Source: Williamsia sp. DF01-3
GTDB taxonomy: Bacteria > Actinomycetota > Actinomycetes > Mycobacteriales > Mycobacteriaceae
DNA length: 64,000 nt
Reading direction: 5' to 3'
Assembly (NCBI RefSeq): GCF_023051145.1
Contig: NZ_JALKFS010000001.1
Location: 1-64,000 of the forward strand
How positions within the stretch are numbered: the stretch's first letter is position 1; each line of letters opens with the position of its first letter. The notes beneath the pieces were generated by a model. It had not been told where the DNA came from. It was given only the letters and a program-made list of their open reading frames with translations, and did no database searches. Made by a program: the position numbers and the translations under genes. Positions 16,189 to 24,813 of the stretch are shown here, piece after piece.

Positions 16189-17124
16189 ATGCACACTGTC
16201 CTTGGAGCCAATGGCCAAATCGCCGAAGAGCTCACCCACTACCTGCACGACACCATCACCCAAGACCTGCGGCTGGTCAGCAGAAACCCACGCAAAGTCC
16301 ACGACACCGACCAACTCGTCTCCGCAAACCTGTTAGATGCCGACGCCACCGCCGAGGCGGTCAAGGGCAGCGAGGTCGCCTATCTGACCGTCGGGCTGCC
16401 CATCGACTCAACGCTGTGGGAACAGCAGTTCCCGACGATGATGGCCAACACGATCGCCGCGTGCCAACAACACAACACCAAACTGGTCTTCTTCGACAAC
16501 ACCTACATGTATCCGCGCACCTCGACCCCACAGGTCGAGGACACCGAGTTCGAACCCATCGGTCGCAAGGCCACGGTGCGCGCATACATCGCGGAGATGC
16601 TGCTCGAGCAGATGCGCCGCGAAACGATCGAGGCCGTTATCTGTCGCGCACCCGAGTTCTACGGACCCGGTAAAACCCAGAGCCTCACCAACTCTGCGGT
16701 CTTCAACCGCATCCGAGAGGGCAAACGACCCCTGGTACCGGTCAGCGCGCACACCAAACGCACACTCATCTGGACGCCAGATGCCAGCCGCGCAATGGGA
16801 CTGATCGGCAACACCGCCGACGCCTACGGCCACACCTGGCATCTGCCGGTAGACCCGCAGCGGCTCACCTACAAAGACATGAGCGAGGTGGCCGGCCAGG
16901 TCACCGGTAAGAACACCGGGTACCTCACCATCCCCGAGAAAGTCTTCAAACTCGGCGGCCTGGTCAACCAACCAGTGAAAGAAGCCACCGAACTACTGCC
17001 ACGCTACCGCGACGACAACATCTTCGACTCCACCAAGTTCGCGACGCGGTTCCCCGACTTCGCGGTCACCACCTACCGCCAAGGCATCACCGAACTCCTC
17101 ACCGAGAAACGCCCCGGGCACTGA
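16189..17124 (+). CDS. NAD-dependent epimerase/dehydratase-family (extended SDR) protein
   Basis: The protein has 311 residues. The N-terminal Rossmann motif is slightly unusual (TVLGANGQIAEEL, starting only three residues in). DNTYMYP and the following helix match the substrate region of atypical extended SDRs; a canonical YxxxK is not obvious (RAYIAEML is near the expected place). It follows the ALDH by 48 bp with a GAGGAA ribosome site and is the last gene of the TetR-controlled operon. It may reduce or isomerise a carbonyl intermediate. Confidence 0.75.
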   Translation: MHTVLGANGQIAEELTHYLHDTITQDLRLVSRNPRKVHDTDQLVSANLLDADATAEAVKGSEVAYLTVGLPIDSTLWEQQFPTMMANTIAACQQHNTKLVFFDNTYMYPRTSTPQVEDTEFEPIGRKATVRAYIAEMLLEQMRRETIEAVICRAPEFYGPGKTQSLTNSAVFNRIREGKRPLVPVSAHTKRTLIWTPDASRAMGLIGNTADAYGHTWHLPVDPQRLTYKDMSEVAGQVTGKNTGYLTIPEKVFKLGGLVNQPVKEATELLPRYRDDNIFDSTKFATRFPDFAVTTYRQGITELLTEKRPGH

Positions 17125-17136
17125 ACCGCTCCATTG

Positions 17137-17154
17137 ACCGTTCGCATGAACGGT
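17137..17154. promoter_or_regulatory. Palindrome ACCGTTC-N4-GAACGGT
   Basis: A perfect 7-bp dyad lies 66 bp upstream of the mini-gene at 17220. A near copy (CCGTTC-N4-GAACGG) is at 18373-18388 upstream of the OmpR-type gene. Two matched sites flanking the GAF-ANTAR gene suggest a shared regulator. Confidence 0.45.
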
Positions 17155-17219
17155 GAAATGATCGCGCCCAGGGGGTTCCGAGGACCGTCTGAATTGCCTG
17201 GGTAGCAACGAGCGAGGGT

Positions 17220-17357
17220 ATGGACTACAGCGACGCAAACCACCACGGGAAGCAGGCACCCGAACCTGCCGGTGCTTTGGAAAAACGGCTACTGCTCGTG
17301 GGCGTGGCCGGGTTGTCGGTGATCGCGCTGATCGTCGTGTGGGTTGCAGTAAGTTGA
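17220..17357 (+). CDS. Mini single-span membrane protein (45 aa)
   Basis: The ATG at 17220 opens a 45-codon frame: a polar N-terminus (MDYSDANHHGKQAPEPAG) followed by one membrane helix (LLLVGVAGLSVIALIVVWVAV). GAGCGAGG upstream can serve as the ribosome site. It overlaps the GAF-ANTAR frame's start by 19 bp and would be co-transcribed with it. No family is recognised; it could be a small membrane partner of the sensor. Confidence 0.55.
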   Translation: MDYSDANHHGKQAPEPAGALEKRLLLVGVAGLSVIALIVVWVAVS

Positions 17358-18139
17358 CTGATCCACAGTCGTGCACGACGCATCGAGTACCAGACGCATC
17401 TCTCACTGGCCCCGGCGCGACGTTTCCGCAGCGCGTCGCAGAGCTTGCCCTGCGGTGGCATGGGTCGCGAGCGGCGGTCGCTAGTGGCCAAGTGCTCCAG
17501 CAGGTGCGCGGAGCGGCTCTCGAACTCCTGCCGGCCGCCGACTACGCCAGCATCACCACAGTCACCAAGCGCCGCCGCGGCCGTCCCACCAAATTGGGTT
17601 CGCTGAGCGCGGACGATCCAGTCTGCGAACAGATCGATGCGCTGCACCACCAATATCAGCAAGGACCGTGTTTTGATGCGGTCGCACAGTCCGAACCGGT
17701 TGTGGTGAATGACGTGAGCATGGAGACCAGATGGCCGGCGGTGATGGCGGCGATCGTCGAGCACACCCAGGTCCGGTCGATGATGTCGATTCAGCTGACC
17801 GCGGCCGGCCAAACATTCGGCGCTCTGAACGTATTCGCTGCCCACTCTGACGCTTTCGACACCCAGACCCGCGACAACGCAGTCGTCCTCGCCACCCACG
17901 CCGCGGTAGCGGTATCGGCGGCCACTCGGCTCGAGAGCCTGAACCGAGCGCTGGAGTCGCGTGACCTCATCGGCCAGGTCAAAGGAATGTTGATGGAGCG
18001 CTGGTCCATTGATGACTCCCAAGCCTTCGCCATCTTGAGCGAACTATCTCAGGAATCCAATGTGGCTCTGGTGCAGGTCTGTACCCAGCTCATCAACGCA
18101 GCACGCCATACCGCCCCACCTGCCCCTCTCGACGAATGA
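17339..18139 (+). CDS. GAF-ANTAR transcription antitermination regulator
   Basis: The 266-residue protein (GTG 17339; the true start could be somewhat later) has a GAF domain at about 30-190 and an ANTAR RNA-binding domain at the C-terminus. The GAF includes CEQIDALHHQYQQGPCFDAV and SMMSIQLTAAGQTFGALNVFA. The ANTAR part is ALESRDLIGQVKGMLMERWSID followed by the three-helix bundle. ANTAR proteins bind tandem hexaloop hairpins and prevent termination. The target RNA is not identified here. The family is expanded in mycobacteria and relatives. Confidence 0.85.
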   Translation: MGCSKLTDPQSCTTHRVPDASLTGPGATFPQRVAELALRWHGSRAAVASGQVLQQVRGAALELLPAADYASITTVTKRRRGRPTKLGSLSADDPVCEQIDALHHQYQQGPCFDAVAQSEPVVVNDVSMETRWPAVMAAIVEHTQVRSMMSIQLTAAGQTFGALNVFAAHSDAFDTQTRDNAVVLATHAAVAVSAATRLESLNRALESRDLIGQVKGMLMERWSIDDSQAFAILSELSQESNVALVQVCTQLINAARHTAPPAPLDE

Positions 18140-18372
18140 CGACCTCGCCACAGTCCCTACGTGGTTCACGTCAACACGTCCACGATTCGTGCACTGGTGT
18201 GTCAGATAGCGCGTTGCCCCCGCCGTGCCCGAATACGTCGCCCCGGCACCTGCCAGCGCGCTAGTGGTGACAGGTGGACCCCTCGTCGCACCCGCACACC
18301 GGCACGCCGGCAGGTGTCACACGGTGAGCCTCAGCGCCGCCCGTGCTCAACTGGCGCGACTTAGCGTATTCG

Positions 18373-18388
18373 CCGTTCATTCGAACGG
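18373..18388. promoter_or_regulatory. Palindrome CCGTTC-N4-GAACGG upstream of the OmpR-type gene
   Basis: This perfect 6-bp dyad ends 13 bp before the ATG at 18402 and matches the dyad at 17137-17154. It sits where a repressor or autoregulator would block transcription. Confidence 0.45.
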
Positions 18389-18401
18389 TCAATGTCTTAC
18401 T

Positions 18402-18839
18402 ATGGTCTTGATGAACTCGGACGAGACGGCCCGCACGCTCGCCGACCGCCGTCGTACGGTTCTGCGATCATCAACAATGGCGGCGGACGCAGGCCCTGCG
18501 CTGGTGGCTTCTGGGAGCGATGGGCTCCGGCTAGAAGGCGCGCGCCGGGCCATCTATCGCGGTGGCCATGTCGCGTACCTCACGCGCACCGAGTTCTTGT
18601 TGCTTACGGTTCTCGCCGCCCACGCACCCACACTGGTCACCCGCGACGAGCTGCACCGTCGAGTGTGGGGGTGCGATTTCCCTCTCGCCAAGACCGCCAA
18701 CCGCCTCGAGGTATACATCGGCTACCTACGCCGAAAAACAGAGACGGGCGGGCAATCTCGCCTCATCCACACGGTCTACGGCCGGGGATACCGACTTGAC
18801 GACCTCGACGCACCCTCACTGACCCTCCACTCGTCCTGA
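18402..18839 (+). CDS. OmpR/PhoB-type winged-helix DNA-binding protein without receiver domain
   Basis: The ATG at 18402 gives 145 residues. The C-terminal 95 residues are a Trans_reg_C winged helix: VAYLTRTEFLLLTVLAAHAP, LVTRDELHRRVWG, NRLEVYIGYLRRK and HTVYGRGYRL. There is no phospho-acceptor receiver domain, so it is not a classical response regulator; activity may be set by its level or a partner. The start was chosen because upstream sequence holds the palindromic site 18373-18388. It may bind that site itself. Confidence 0.75.
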   Translation: MVLMNSDETARTLADRRRTVLRSSTMAADAGPALVASGSDGLRLEGARRAIYRGGHVAYLTRTEFLLLTVLAAHAPTLVTRDELHRRVWGCDFPLAKTANRLEVYIGYLRRKTETGGQSRLIHTVYGRGYRLDDLDAPSLTLHSS

Positions 18840-18870
18840 CACGTCTACTCGGCAGCTCGCACCGCCCGAC

Positions 18871-19554
18871 ATGGCCGATATTCGTTACGCTGGCGCCGGG
18901 GAATCGAGAAGGGTTCAGCAGGTCGTGAGTGGGCACACGCGCGCCGCTCGGCGCGATGCAACGCGACGGGCCATCGTCGACGCGGCGTATCAATGTCTGG
19001 TCACCGCTGGATATCAATCAGTTCGGACGCGGGCAGTGGCCGAGATGGCCGGCGTGGCGCAAGGCACAGTGACCTATCACTTTCCCACCCGAGCGCACCT
19101 ACTCGAGGCCGCTTCTGTCAGCGTCCTCGACCGCGCGGACGTCACCAATCGCCTCGGTGCCATCGGTCAACCCGATGCGCCGATCGATCTCGGGCATCTC
19201 ACCGGACTGTGGGACCTGTTCACCACGAAAGAAGCACTGGCCGGGTTGCAGTTGTGGCTTGACTCCTGGCGCGAACCGTCGTTGATCCCGACCGTCAAGC
19301 TGCTCGACCGGCTCGTGTACACCGCCGTGGCCGACGCCTTCGGCATCGATCTGCGCACTGCCACCCCCGAGGCCGTCGCTTTCCTCGAGTGCCTTCTGTC
19401 CTCGGCCCGCGGAATGCTGGTATCAATACCGGTCCACGGGTTATCGACGATGGACCGCCGCTGGCGTGCCGTTGCCGGTACTTTGTTGCTACCCATGGCA
19501 CAGAACGCGGGTCTGCGCGCCCTCAGCCGCGCCCCCGCGCTCTCCAATTCCTGA
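18871..19554 (+). CDS. TetR-family transcriptional regulator
   Basis: The 227-residue protein has an N-terminal HTH (about 28-75; RAIVDAAYQCLVTAGYQSVRTRAVAEMAGVAQGTVTYHFPTRAHLL) and a helical C-terminal domain. It follows the OmpR-type gene by 31 bp and is likely in the same transcript, ending at the hairpin 19554-19578. The first 20 residues are poorly conserved in such proteins, so the start could be later (VSGHTRAARRDATRR). Its target is unknown. Confidence 0.85.
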   Translation: MADIRYAGAGESRRVQQVVSGHTRAARRDATRRAIVDAAYQCLVTAGYQSVRTRAVAEMAGVAQGTVTYHFPTRAHLLEAASVSVLDRADVTNRLGAIGQPDAPIDLGHLTGLWDLFTTKEALAGLQLWLDSWREPSLIPTVKLLDRLVYTAVADAFGIDLRTATPEAVAFLECLLSSARGMLVSIPVHGLSTMDRRWRAVAGTLLLPMAQNAGLRALSRAPALSNS

Positions 19555-19578
19555 CCGCCCGAACATAAACCGGGCGGT
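19554..19578 (+). terminator. Hairpin after the TetR gene
   Basis: ACCGCCCG and CGGGCGGT pair perfectly over 8 bp with a 9-nt A-rich loop, starting at the TetR stop codon. No T-run follows. Confidence 0.6.
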
Positions 19579-19832
19579 GTCCAAGCCCTCGGCGCCTGCT
19601 AGCAGTGTCTAGTGCAACGACCTTCGTTGGCAGCCAGTCGACTGGTCACCGTTGCCAGAGGCGATCTCAGATAGGCAGGACTCCGTGCGCGCCCAGGGCC
19701 GACGAGCACGCGAACGGTCTCGTACCCCGCTTGACCAACGTCGACCCCGCTCCAGGCGTGATCGGCACACTCACAGCAACCGGCCAGATTGCTCGCAGGG
19801 ATTGTGCAGCGGGTGCACATACGTTGTGCAGC

Positions 19833-21080
19833 ATGATGTTCCAAACCTCCGCCTGCACTCGCTCCGTCCACCGCGGTCGCCTCGCCATCGCGTCCGCCCT
19901 GCTGAGCGGCGGGCTGCTGCTAGGTGGTTGCACCACCGATGCCACCACCATCCCGTCCACGGCGTCGTCGACATCGGCGGCCTCGGCCTCGACCTCGATC
20001 ACCACCAACGATGCGACAAGTACTGCCGACACGATTTCAACGTCCACTGAGGCTGCCGACGCGTTCTTGGCCACACTGTCCGCGGAGCAGCGCGAGCAGG
20101 TCACCTACGACTACGACGACGACACGAAGACGACGTCGTGGTCGAACTTTCCGATCACCTTCGTCGACCGCGCCGGGGTCAATCTCGCTGATCTGACCGA
20201 CGAGCAGCAGGCGGCCGCGATGGAGGTCCTTCGCGCCCTGTTGAGCGAAGAGGGGTACGAGACGGTCACCGGCATCATGGGCGGCGACGAGTACCTTCAC
20301 GAGAACAGTAGTTCCACCGAAGAATCCCTGGGCCAGTACTACATTGCCTTCTTCGGTGACCCGTCCGACACCAGCGCGTGGGAAATCCAGTTCGGTGGAC
20401 ACCATTTGGGTATCAACGCCACCCTCGACGGGTCGACCGATAAGATCACGTTCGCACCGACACATTTGGGCATTCAACCCGCGGTGTACACCGACGCTGA
20501 GGGCAACCAAGTGCGACCGTTCGACGGGATCTACACCACCGCGTTCGCGTTTTACAACAGTCTGACCACCGAGCAACAGGCCACTCTCTATCAGGGCTCC
20601 ACGGTGGCGAACATGGTGTGTGCTCCTGGCAGTACCTGCGCCTACCCCACGGGCACAGGTATATCCGGTGCGGATCTGACCGACGAGCAACGGCAATTGC
20701 TTCTCGAGGTGATCGCGAACTGGGTCGGATTGGCCGATGAGCAAACCACCTCTGACGCACTCGCGACGATCGAGGCCACCCTGGATGAGACGTACATCAA
20801 CTGGTCCGGTGCCACCACCTACGACATGACCCAAGGCGACGGTATCTACTTCCAGATCTCCGGCCCCGACGTCTACATCGAGTTCGCCGCTCAACAAGGA
20901 TCGGCCGGTGCCGACGTCGCCGGCGTCACCACCTCCGGATGGGGACACGTCCACACCATCTATCGCGATCCCACCAACGACTACGCCGGCAGCGTCACCC
21001 AACAAGCAGCCAGCGGTATGGGCGGCGGCGGACCTGCCGGCGGGCAGGCACCCACCGGCACCGCGCCCGATAGCGGCTAG
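19833..21080 (+). CDS. DUF3500-family lipoprotein
   Basis: From ATG 19833 the protein has 415 residues. It has a signal peptide with lipobox (LLLGGC, Cys near 31), then a Ser/Thr-rich linker. The main domain (about 75-395) fits DUF3500: WSNFPITFVDRAGVNLADLTDEQ, WEIQFGGHHLGIN, LTDEQRQLLLEVIANW and YFQISGPDVYIEFA. The HH in FGGHHLGIN and a late GWGHVHTIYRDP are candidate metal ligands. It should be anchored outside the membrane. DUF3500 proteins have no established function. The Gly/Pro-rich tail is flexible. Confidence 0.75.
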   Translation: MMFQTSACTRSVHRGRLAIASALLSGGLLLGGCTTDATTIPSTASSTSAASASTSITTNDATSTADTISTSTEAADAFLATLSAEQREQVTYDYDDDTKTTSWSNFPITFVDRAGVNLADLTDEQQAAAMEVLRALLSEEGYETVTGIMGGDEYLHENSSSTEESLGQYYIAFFGDPSDTSAWEIQFGGHHLGINATLDGSTDKITFAPTHLGIQPAVYTDAEGNQVRPFDGIYTTAFAFYNSLTTEQQATLYQGSTVANMVCAPGSTCAYPTGTGISGADLTDEQRQLLLEVIANWVGLADEQTTSDALATIEATLDETYINWSGATTYDMTQGDGIYFQISGPDVYIEFAAQQGSAGADVAGVTTSGWGHVHTIYRDPTNDYAGSVTQQAASGMGGGGPAGGQAPTGTAPDSG

Positions 21081-21162
21081 TTGACTGCGCTGCCGGTAGC
21101 GACCACAGTCGCGCTGTCTGCGGCGCTCATCTCTGTCTGTGCTGCTGGCCCGGGTGCTTACA

Positions 21163-22266
21163 TCAGGGAGAGTCACCCAACACTGCGTAGAGGCGGTTCC
21201 CGCCACGGTTCTTGGCCGAATACATGGCCTGGTCTGCAGCGGTCATCGCGCGAAGCATCGAGTTGTCCGAGCGGACATCCTCACACCACACGGCCCCGAC
21301 ACTCATCGTGGTCGCCGGCCCGTGAATTCCTGGCGTGACGGTTGGCAATGAGTGCACCAGGTGATCGAGGTGGCCTCGATTGCCGGTCGCGATCACGGTG
21401 TATTCCTCGCCTCCGCAGCGCGCCACCGCCGCCGTCCGACCGAAGTGGTGGGCAAGGTGTTGGGCCGCCTCGATAATGACCGCGTCACCGACCGCATGCC
21501 CGAATCGGTCGTTGACTGATTTGAAGTTGTCCAAGTCGACCGCCACGGCCACCATCGCCACGCCATCGGATTCGGCGTACTGCGCCAATTGCCGGTACGC
21601 CCGGACCAGACCAGCTCGGTTGAGCACGCCGGTTAAGGGGTCGAAGGATGCCAGCTCGGCAGCCTGGCTCAGACCAAGCCAGATGCGCCGGACCACGATC
21701 GGTAGCCCGATCACGATCCACAACAGCATCGCGGTGGCGGCGCCTATCAGATAATTCGATCGTGTAGTCGAGTGCGCGACCATCACCGCTGCACCGATCA
21801 CGTATGCGCTGACGAACACTACGTGGAGCACTAGTCCGGCCCGGGCTAGCAGCAGACCCGTCAGGACAGTCAGCATGATGAATAGCCCGCAACTCACGAA
21901 CATCACCGAGGCATCGTTCAAGCACACCAATGCAGCCGCCAAGGACAGGTCGGCGAGAGCGGCGTAGGTCGCCGCCGACCGTCGCGCGAACAGTACGGTG
22001 GTGGCCGCCCACACCGCTGCGCAGATCACCGCTACCGCGACCATCGCCCACAGCACCATCGTTGCGGCCCCTGGCCTGGCCAGACCGCAGGTCGCCGCGA
22101 CCGCGCCCACACCGCCCAGGCTGACGCTGCCGCACACCACCGCCATCCGTACCGTGCGATCCATCCGGGCGTCGCGGCCCACCTCATAGAGGGGGTATTC
22201 GTGCAGCGATGCGCCGTCGGCCAGCCTGAAACAGCGGTCATAGAGCCGCCAGCCTTCCCCTGCCAC
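21163..22266 (-). CDS. Membrane-bound diguanylate cyclase (GGDEF)
   Basis: The 367-residue protein has about six membrane helices between residues 40 and 185, then a GGDEF domain at about 195-365. The cyclase motifs are FDPLTGVLNRAGL, DLDNFKSVNDRFGHAVGD and the signature RCGGEEY (GGEEY variant of GG[DE]EF), so it is probably active in making cyclic di-GMP. No RxxD inhibitory site precedes the signature. It is convergent with the DUF3500 gene. A GAF-EAL protein at 46483-47760 could degrade the product. Confidence 0.88.
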   Translation of the reverse strand: MAGEGWRLYDRCFRLADGASLHEYPLYEVGRDARMDRTVRMAVVCGSVSLGGVGAVAATCGLARPGAATMVLWAMVAVAVICAAVWAATTVLFARRSAATYAALADLSLAAALVCLNDASVMFVSCGLFIMLTVLTGLLLARAGLVLHVVFVSAYVIGAAVMVAHSTTRSNYLIGAATAMLLWIVIGLPIVVRRIWLGLSQAAELASFDPLTGVLNRAGLVRAYRQLAQYAESDGVAMVAVAVDLDNFKSVNDRFGHAVGDAVIIEAAQHLAHHFGRTAAVARCGGEEYTVIATGNRGHLDHLVHSLPTVTPGIHGPATTMSVGAVWCEDVRSDNSMLRAMTAADQAMYSAKNRGGNRLYAVLGDSP

Positions 22267-22640
22267 GTGAACGATTGGAGTATCGCCCCCCGACGGGCTA
22301 CACGACGATCACACTAGCCGCTGCCACGGGCCGATCACACCCCGATGACGATCAGAGTGGCTGCTGCTACAGCTTCGGCCCGCTCGACTGATCACTTACG
22401 CACTGGCATAACAACATTGATCAATCACTCCGAGGCCTGCGCGAGAAACAGTGAGCGGGCACCTGGCAGTTCGAGCGAACTGTCATCTTATGCGGAAGGG
22501 TGAGGTCTATTGACGGACACCGTTTTTGACCGTCGCGATCATAATTGAGGGCCCAGAAGTAGTTCACCCCAACGATTACCGCGGTCAACGGCGGCCAGAC
22601 CACGTCGCATGTTGACGTTGCTCACATACGTGGGTAGCGT
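22267..22640. other. Gene-free, AT-richer intergenic stretch
   Basis: No convincing gene is present. A dyad CAGTTC-N4-GAACTG near 22468-22483 resembles in layout the GTTC-N4-GAAC sites at 17137 and 18373. An AT-rich tract follows. It may hold the divergent promoters of the GGDEF gene and the Ddn-like gene. Confidence 0.4.
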
Positions 22641-22700
22641 GCGAGTGTGCTCGGCCGCCGCGCGAACTGCGCGGCAGCTCCACTGGCAGGTGAGGGGTAT

Positions 22701-23144
22701 ATGAACGGCAGGCACTGGCTAGCCGACCGGGCGGCCAGGTCGATGAACCTGGCCCATCGGGTGATTCTGACAGTGACCGGCAACCGGTTGTTGGATCGAC
22801 CCTTCGGGATGCCAGTGGTCGAATTGCACACCATCGGACGGCGGTCGGGATTATCTCGTTCCTGCTACCTGACGTCCCCGGTGCACGATGAGCGCCAGAT
22901 GGTGTTGGTGGCCTCGAAAGGAGGCGACGACAGACATCCCGATTGGTATCGCAATCTGCAGGCGCATCCCGATGCGGAGGTGGTCGCCGACGGGCGCCGA
23001 CGAAAAGTGTACGCCCGCACCGCCACTGCGAACGAGAAAGCCCAGCTGTGGCCGCAGATCGTGGCAGCCTACAAGGGCTATGACAGCTATCAGCAGCGAA
23101 CCACCCGCGACATTCCGATCGTAGTGTGCGAGTTCGTCAGTTGA
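22701..23144 (+). CDS. Ddn-type F420-dependent nitroreductase/quinone reductase family protein
   Basis: From ATG 22701 (GGTGAGGGG ribosome site) the protein has 147 residues. It fits the Ddn/FDOR-A family: hydrophobic N-terminal helix, PVVELHTIGRRSGLSRSCYLT, VASKGGDDRHPDWYRNLQAHPDAEV and a Tyr-rich end. Members use reduced F420 to reduce quinones or nitro compounds and occur in F420-producing actinobacteria. Its stop overlaps a TTG start of the following hydrolase frame, suggesting coupling. Confidence 0.85.
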   Translation: MNGRHWLADRAARSMNLAHRVILTVTGNRLLDRPFGMPVVELHTIGRRSGLSRSCYLTSPVHDERQMVLVASKGGDDRHPDWYRNLQAHPDAEVVADGRRRKVYARTATANEKAQLWPQIVAAYKGYDSYQQRTTRDIPIVVCEFVS

Positions 23145-23943
23145 GTGCGTCCAGCACGCCGGTTGTTCTCGTCGCACCCGCCATGGCAATCGGCTCACGC
23201 TACTATCGGCCGCTGATCACCGAGTTCGAACAGCACGGGTGGATCGCTCACGCGTTACCGCGCCGAGGCTTTGAGGACAACGGGGGGTGGCCGGACGGGA
23301 CCAGGACTGGTCCTATCGCGACGAGATCGAGGACCTCGATGCCGCTGTCGCGCGGGCTCGCACACAGCATCCTGGCCGGCCGATTGTGTTGCTGGGTCAT
23401 AGCCTGGGCGGTCAGCTCGTCGCGGGTCACCAAACAACCCACGCTGGCGTCGATGGCGTTATCACCGTCGCTGCCGCCCTCCCACACCACCGCACCTACC
23501 CCCTGCGGCAATGGCCACAACTCTTACTGATGGCAGCGGTGGTCGTCCCCCTACTGACCGGGGTGTTCGGCTACCTACCTCGACCAGCATTCGGCGCCCC
23601 GGGTGCACGAACCCTAATGCGTGAATGGGCCCGCATCGTGGTCACCGGACGCCCCCCATACCCCTCGACACAGCCGATTCACACGCCCACACTCAGCATC
23701 AGTTTCGATGGTGACAACATGGCTCCGTCCAGTTCGGTGGACGAGTTTGCCCGGCGGCTATTCGCACCCACGGCGGTGACTCGGTGGCACTACCGCCACG
23801 GTGACGTCACAGCGGCAAGCAGTAACGACCACATCGGTTGGGTCCGAGGTAGTGCCGACGTGGTCGCACACATCGTCCGGTGGTGGAGCGGTGTCGGCGG
23901 CGAACAAGAAGCTTCGTCAGGTATCGCTGCCGACAACAGGTAA
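23141..23943 (+). pseudogene. Alpha/beta hydrolase, frameshifted
   Basis: The N-terminal part (TTG 23141; STPVVLVAPAMAIGSRYYRPL, then LPRRGFEDNGG) is in one frame. The rest (DQDWSYRDEIEDLDAAV, nucleophile elbow GHSLGG, late His in SSNDHIGW) is in another. The switch falls at the G6 run 23282-23287. Correcting one base restores a normal hydrolase of about 265 residues similar to actinobacterial serine-aminopeptidase-type hydrolases. Either the gene is broken or the run was misread. The 3' frame ends at 23943. Confidence 0.7.
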
Positions 23944-24004
23944 TAGGCGGCCTATTTGCCAATTGTCGGTGTCTGGGGGAGCCGCCACCGGTTGGGGTGG
24001 CGTT

Positions 24005-24292
24005 CTACTTCGACTCTGTTGGTGCGGCCGAATCAAGTGCGGTGAGGTCTGCGTCGTCAGCGAAAACCAGGGTGCCGTCGTCAGCCTTAATGCCCCACCG
24101 GCGCAACCGCACCCGATGATTGTCACCGACCTTCACGCTGACCTCTGTCCCATCAGCAGGAAACAGGTCAGCGAAGTCCTCGAAGATCACCCCGGTGAGC
24201 TGAGCGCCATCGGGCAGCTGCACGCGCACCCGGCTGTGCACGCTCAACTGCGCAGGACCAGGCACGCTGCTCGGCTGGTGTGACTTGAACAT
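24005..24292 (-). CDS. Small hypothetical protein (95 aa)
   Basis: From ATG 24292 (AAAAGGA ribosome site) the protein has 95 residues, with a compact beta-type core (LSVHSRVRVQLPDGAQLTGVIFEDFAD, VSVKVGDNHRVRLRRWGI) like a small barrel, and an acidic Ala-rich end. No signal or membrane segment. The N-terminal MFKSHQPSSVPGPAQ is disordered. No family is recognised. Confidence 0.6.
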   Translation of the reverse strand: MFKSHQPSSVPGPAQLSVHSRVRVQLPDGAQLTGVIFEDFADLFPADGTEVSVKVGDNHRVRLRRWGIKADDGTLVFADDADLTALDSAAPTESK

Positions 24293-24420
24293 GACGCATC
24301 CTTTTCGATGGGAAGTAACCTCAGACACCACTCGCAGAGGCCTCGGAATCAATGAAGACCGAACGCGTCTTAGGGCATAGCCCCCGTCCGCGCATGTGCG
24401 TGCCGCTTACATTAATGGTT

Positions 24421-24503
24421 TGTGCGCCGGCGGACAAGGACGAGCAGGCCCTCGACCGCATCGTCAACGCTGATCTCGGCCTCATCGGGGTGTAGCCGCC
24501 AGT
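24421..24503 (-). pseudogene. Fragment of the AAA-ATPase gene family (copy of 32106-32188)
   Basis: About 80 bp match the minus-strand ATPase gene at 31847-32960 almost perfectly (region encoding LHPDEAEISVDDAVEG). Nothing else of the gene is present. It is a leftover from duplication or rearrangement and adjoins repeat copy 6. Confidence 0.7.
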
Positions 24504-24570
24504 CAGCCGTTCTGTTCGCGGCGCCGCTCGACAGCCGAGTGCCGACGCCGGCGAAGGCAAGTCAGAAGTG

Positions 24571-24632
24571 TTTCGGCTCTGGTGACAACGTATTGCGACA
24601 CAATCAGTTACGCCAATAAGAATGAATACGTC
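24571..24632 (-). repeat. Dispersed two-palindrome element, copy 6 (inverted, truncated)
   Basis: Read on the minus strand it follows the other copies: ACGTATTC..TTGGCGTAACTGATTGTG..CAATACG then the degraded second palindrome (GTCACCAGAGCCGAAA). The first palindrome is missing. Its edge is the exact point where the helix-hairpin-helix gene homology begins, so the element marks a truncation junction. Confidence 0.65.
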
Positions 24633-24764
24633 GAGGCGCTCCAAGGTGTCAGCCCCGGAGATGCCCAACACCTCAAAGACGCGTTCAACGTCAAGACCGT
24701 GCGCGATCTGGGCACCAACAAGTACTTCCTCTGGGCCCAAGCCGTCGCCAAACTCGCCGACTAG
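24633..24764 (+). pseudogene. N-terminally truncated helix-hairpin-helix protein
   Basis: Codons from 24636 on encode VEALQGVSPGDAQHLKDAFN and the rest of the 68-residue HhH protein found intact at 45877-46083 and 59556-59762. The first 23 residues are replaced by sequence from repeat copy 6. The frame stays open upstream (from 24582), so a hybrid peptide of about 60 residues could be made. A strong terminator follows. Confidence 0.65.
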
Positions 24765-24775
24765 CAGCCTGATGA

Positions 24776-24813
24776 CGAAATCCGCGACCCTAGCACTAGG
24801 GTCGCGGATTTCG
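24776..24813 (+). terminator. 18-bp perfect hairpin
   Basis: CGAAATCCGCGACCCTAG pairs perfectly with its downstream complement across a 2-nt loop, 11 bp after the HhH stop. The A/T-rich foot of the stem gives a U-rich end on both strands, so it can work in both directions. Confidence 0.8.

Noticed and set aside
20037-21206. 389-codon minus-strand frame opposite the DUF3500 gene
   Set aside because: Low-complexity antisense frame; the plus strand has a signal peptide and family motifs.
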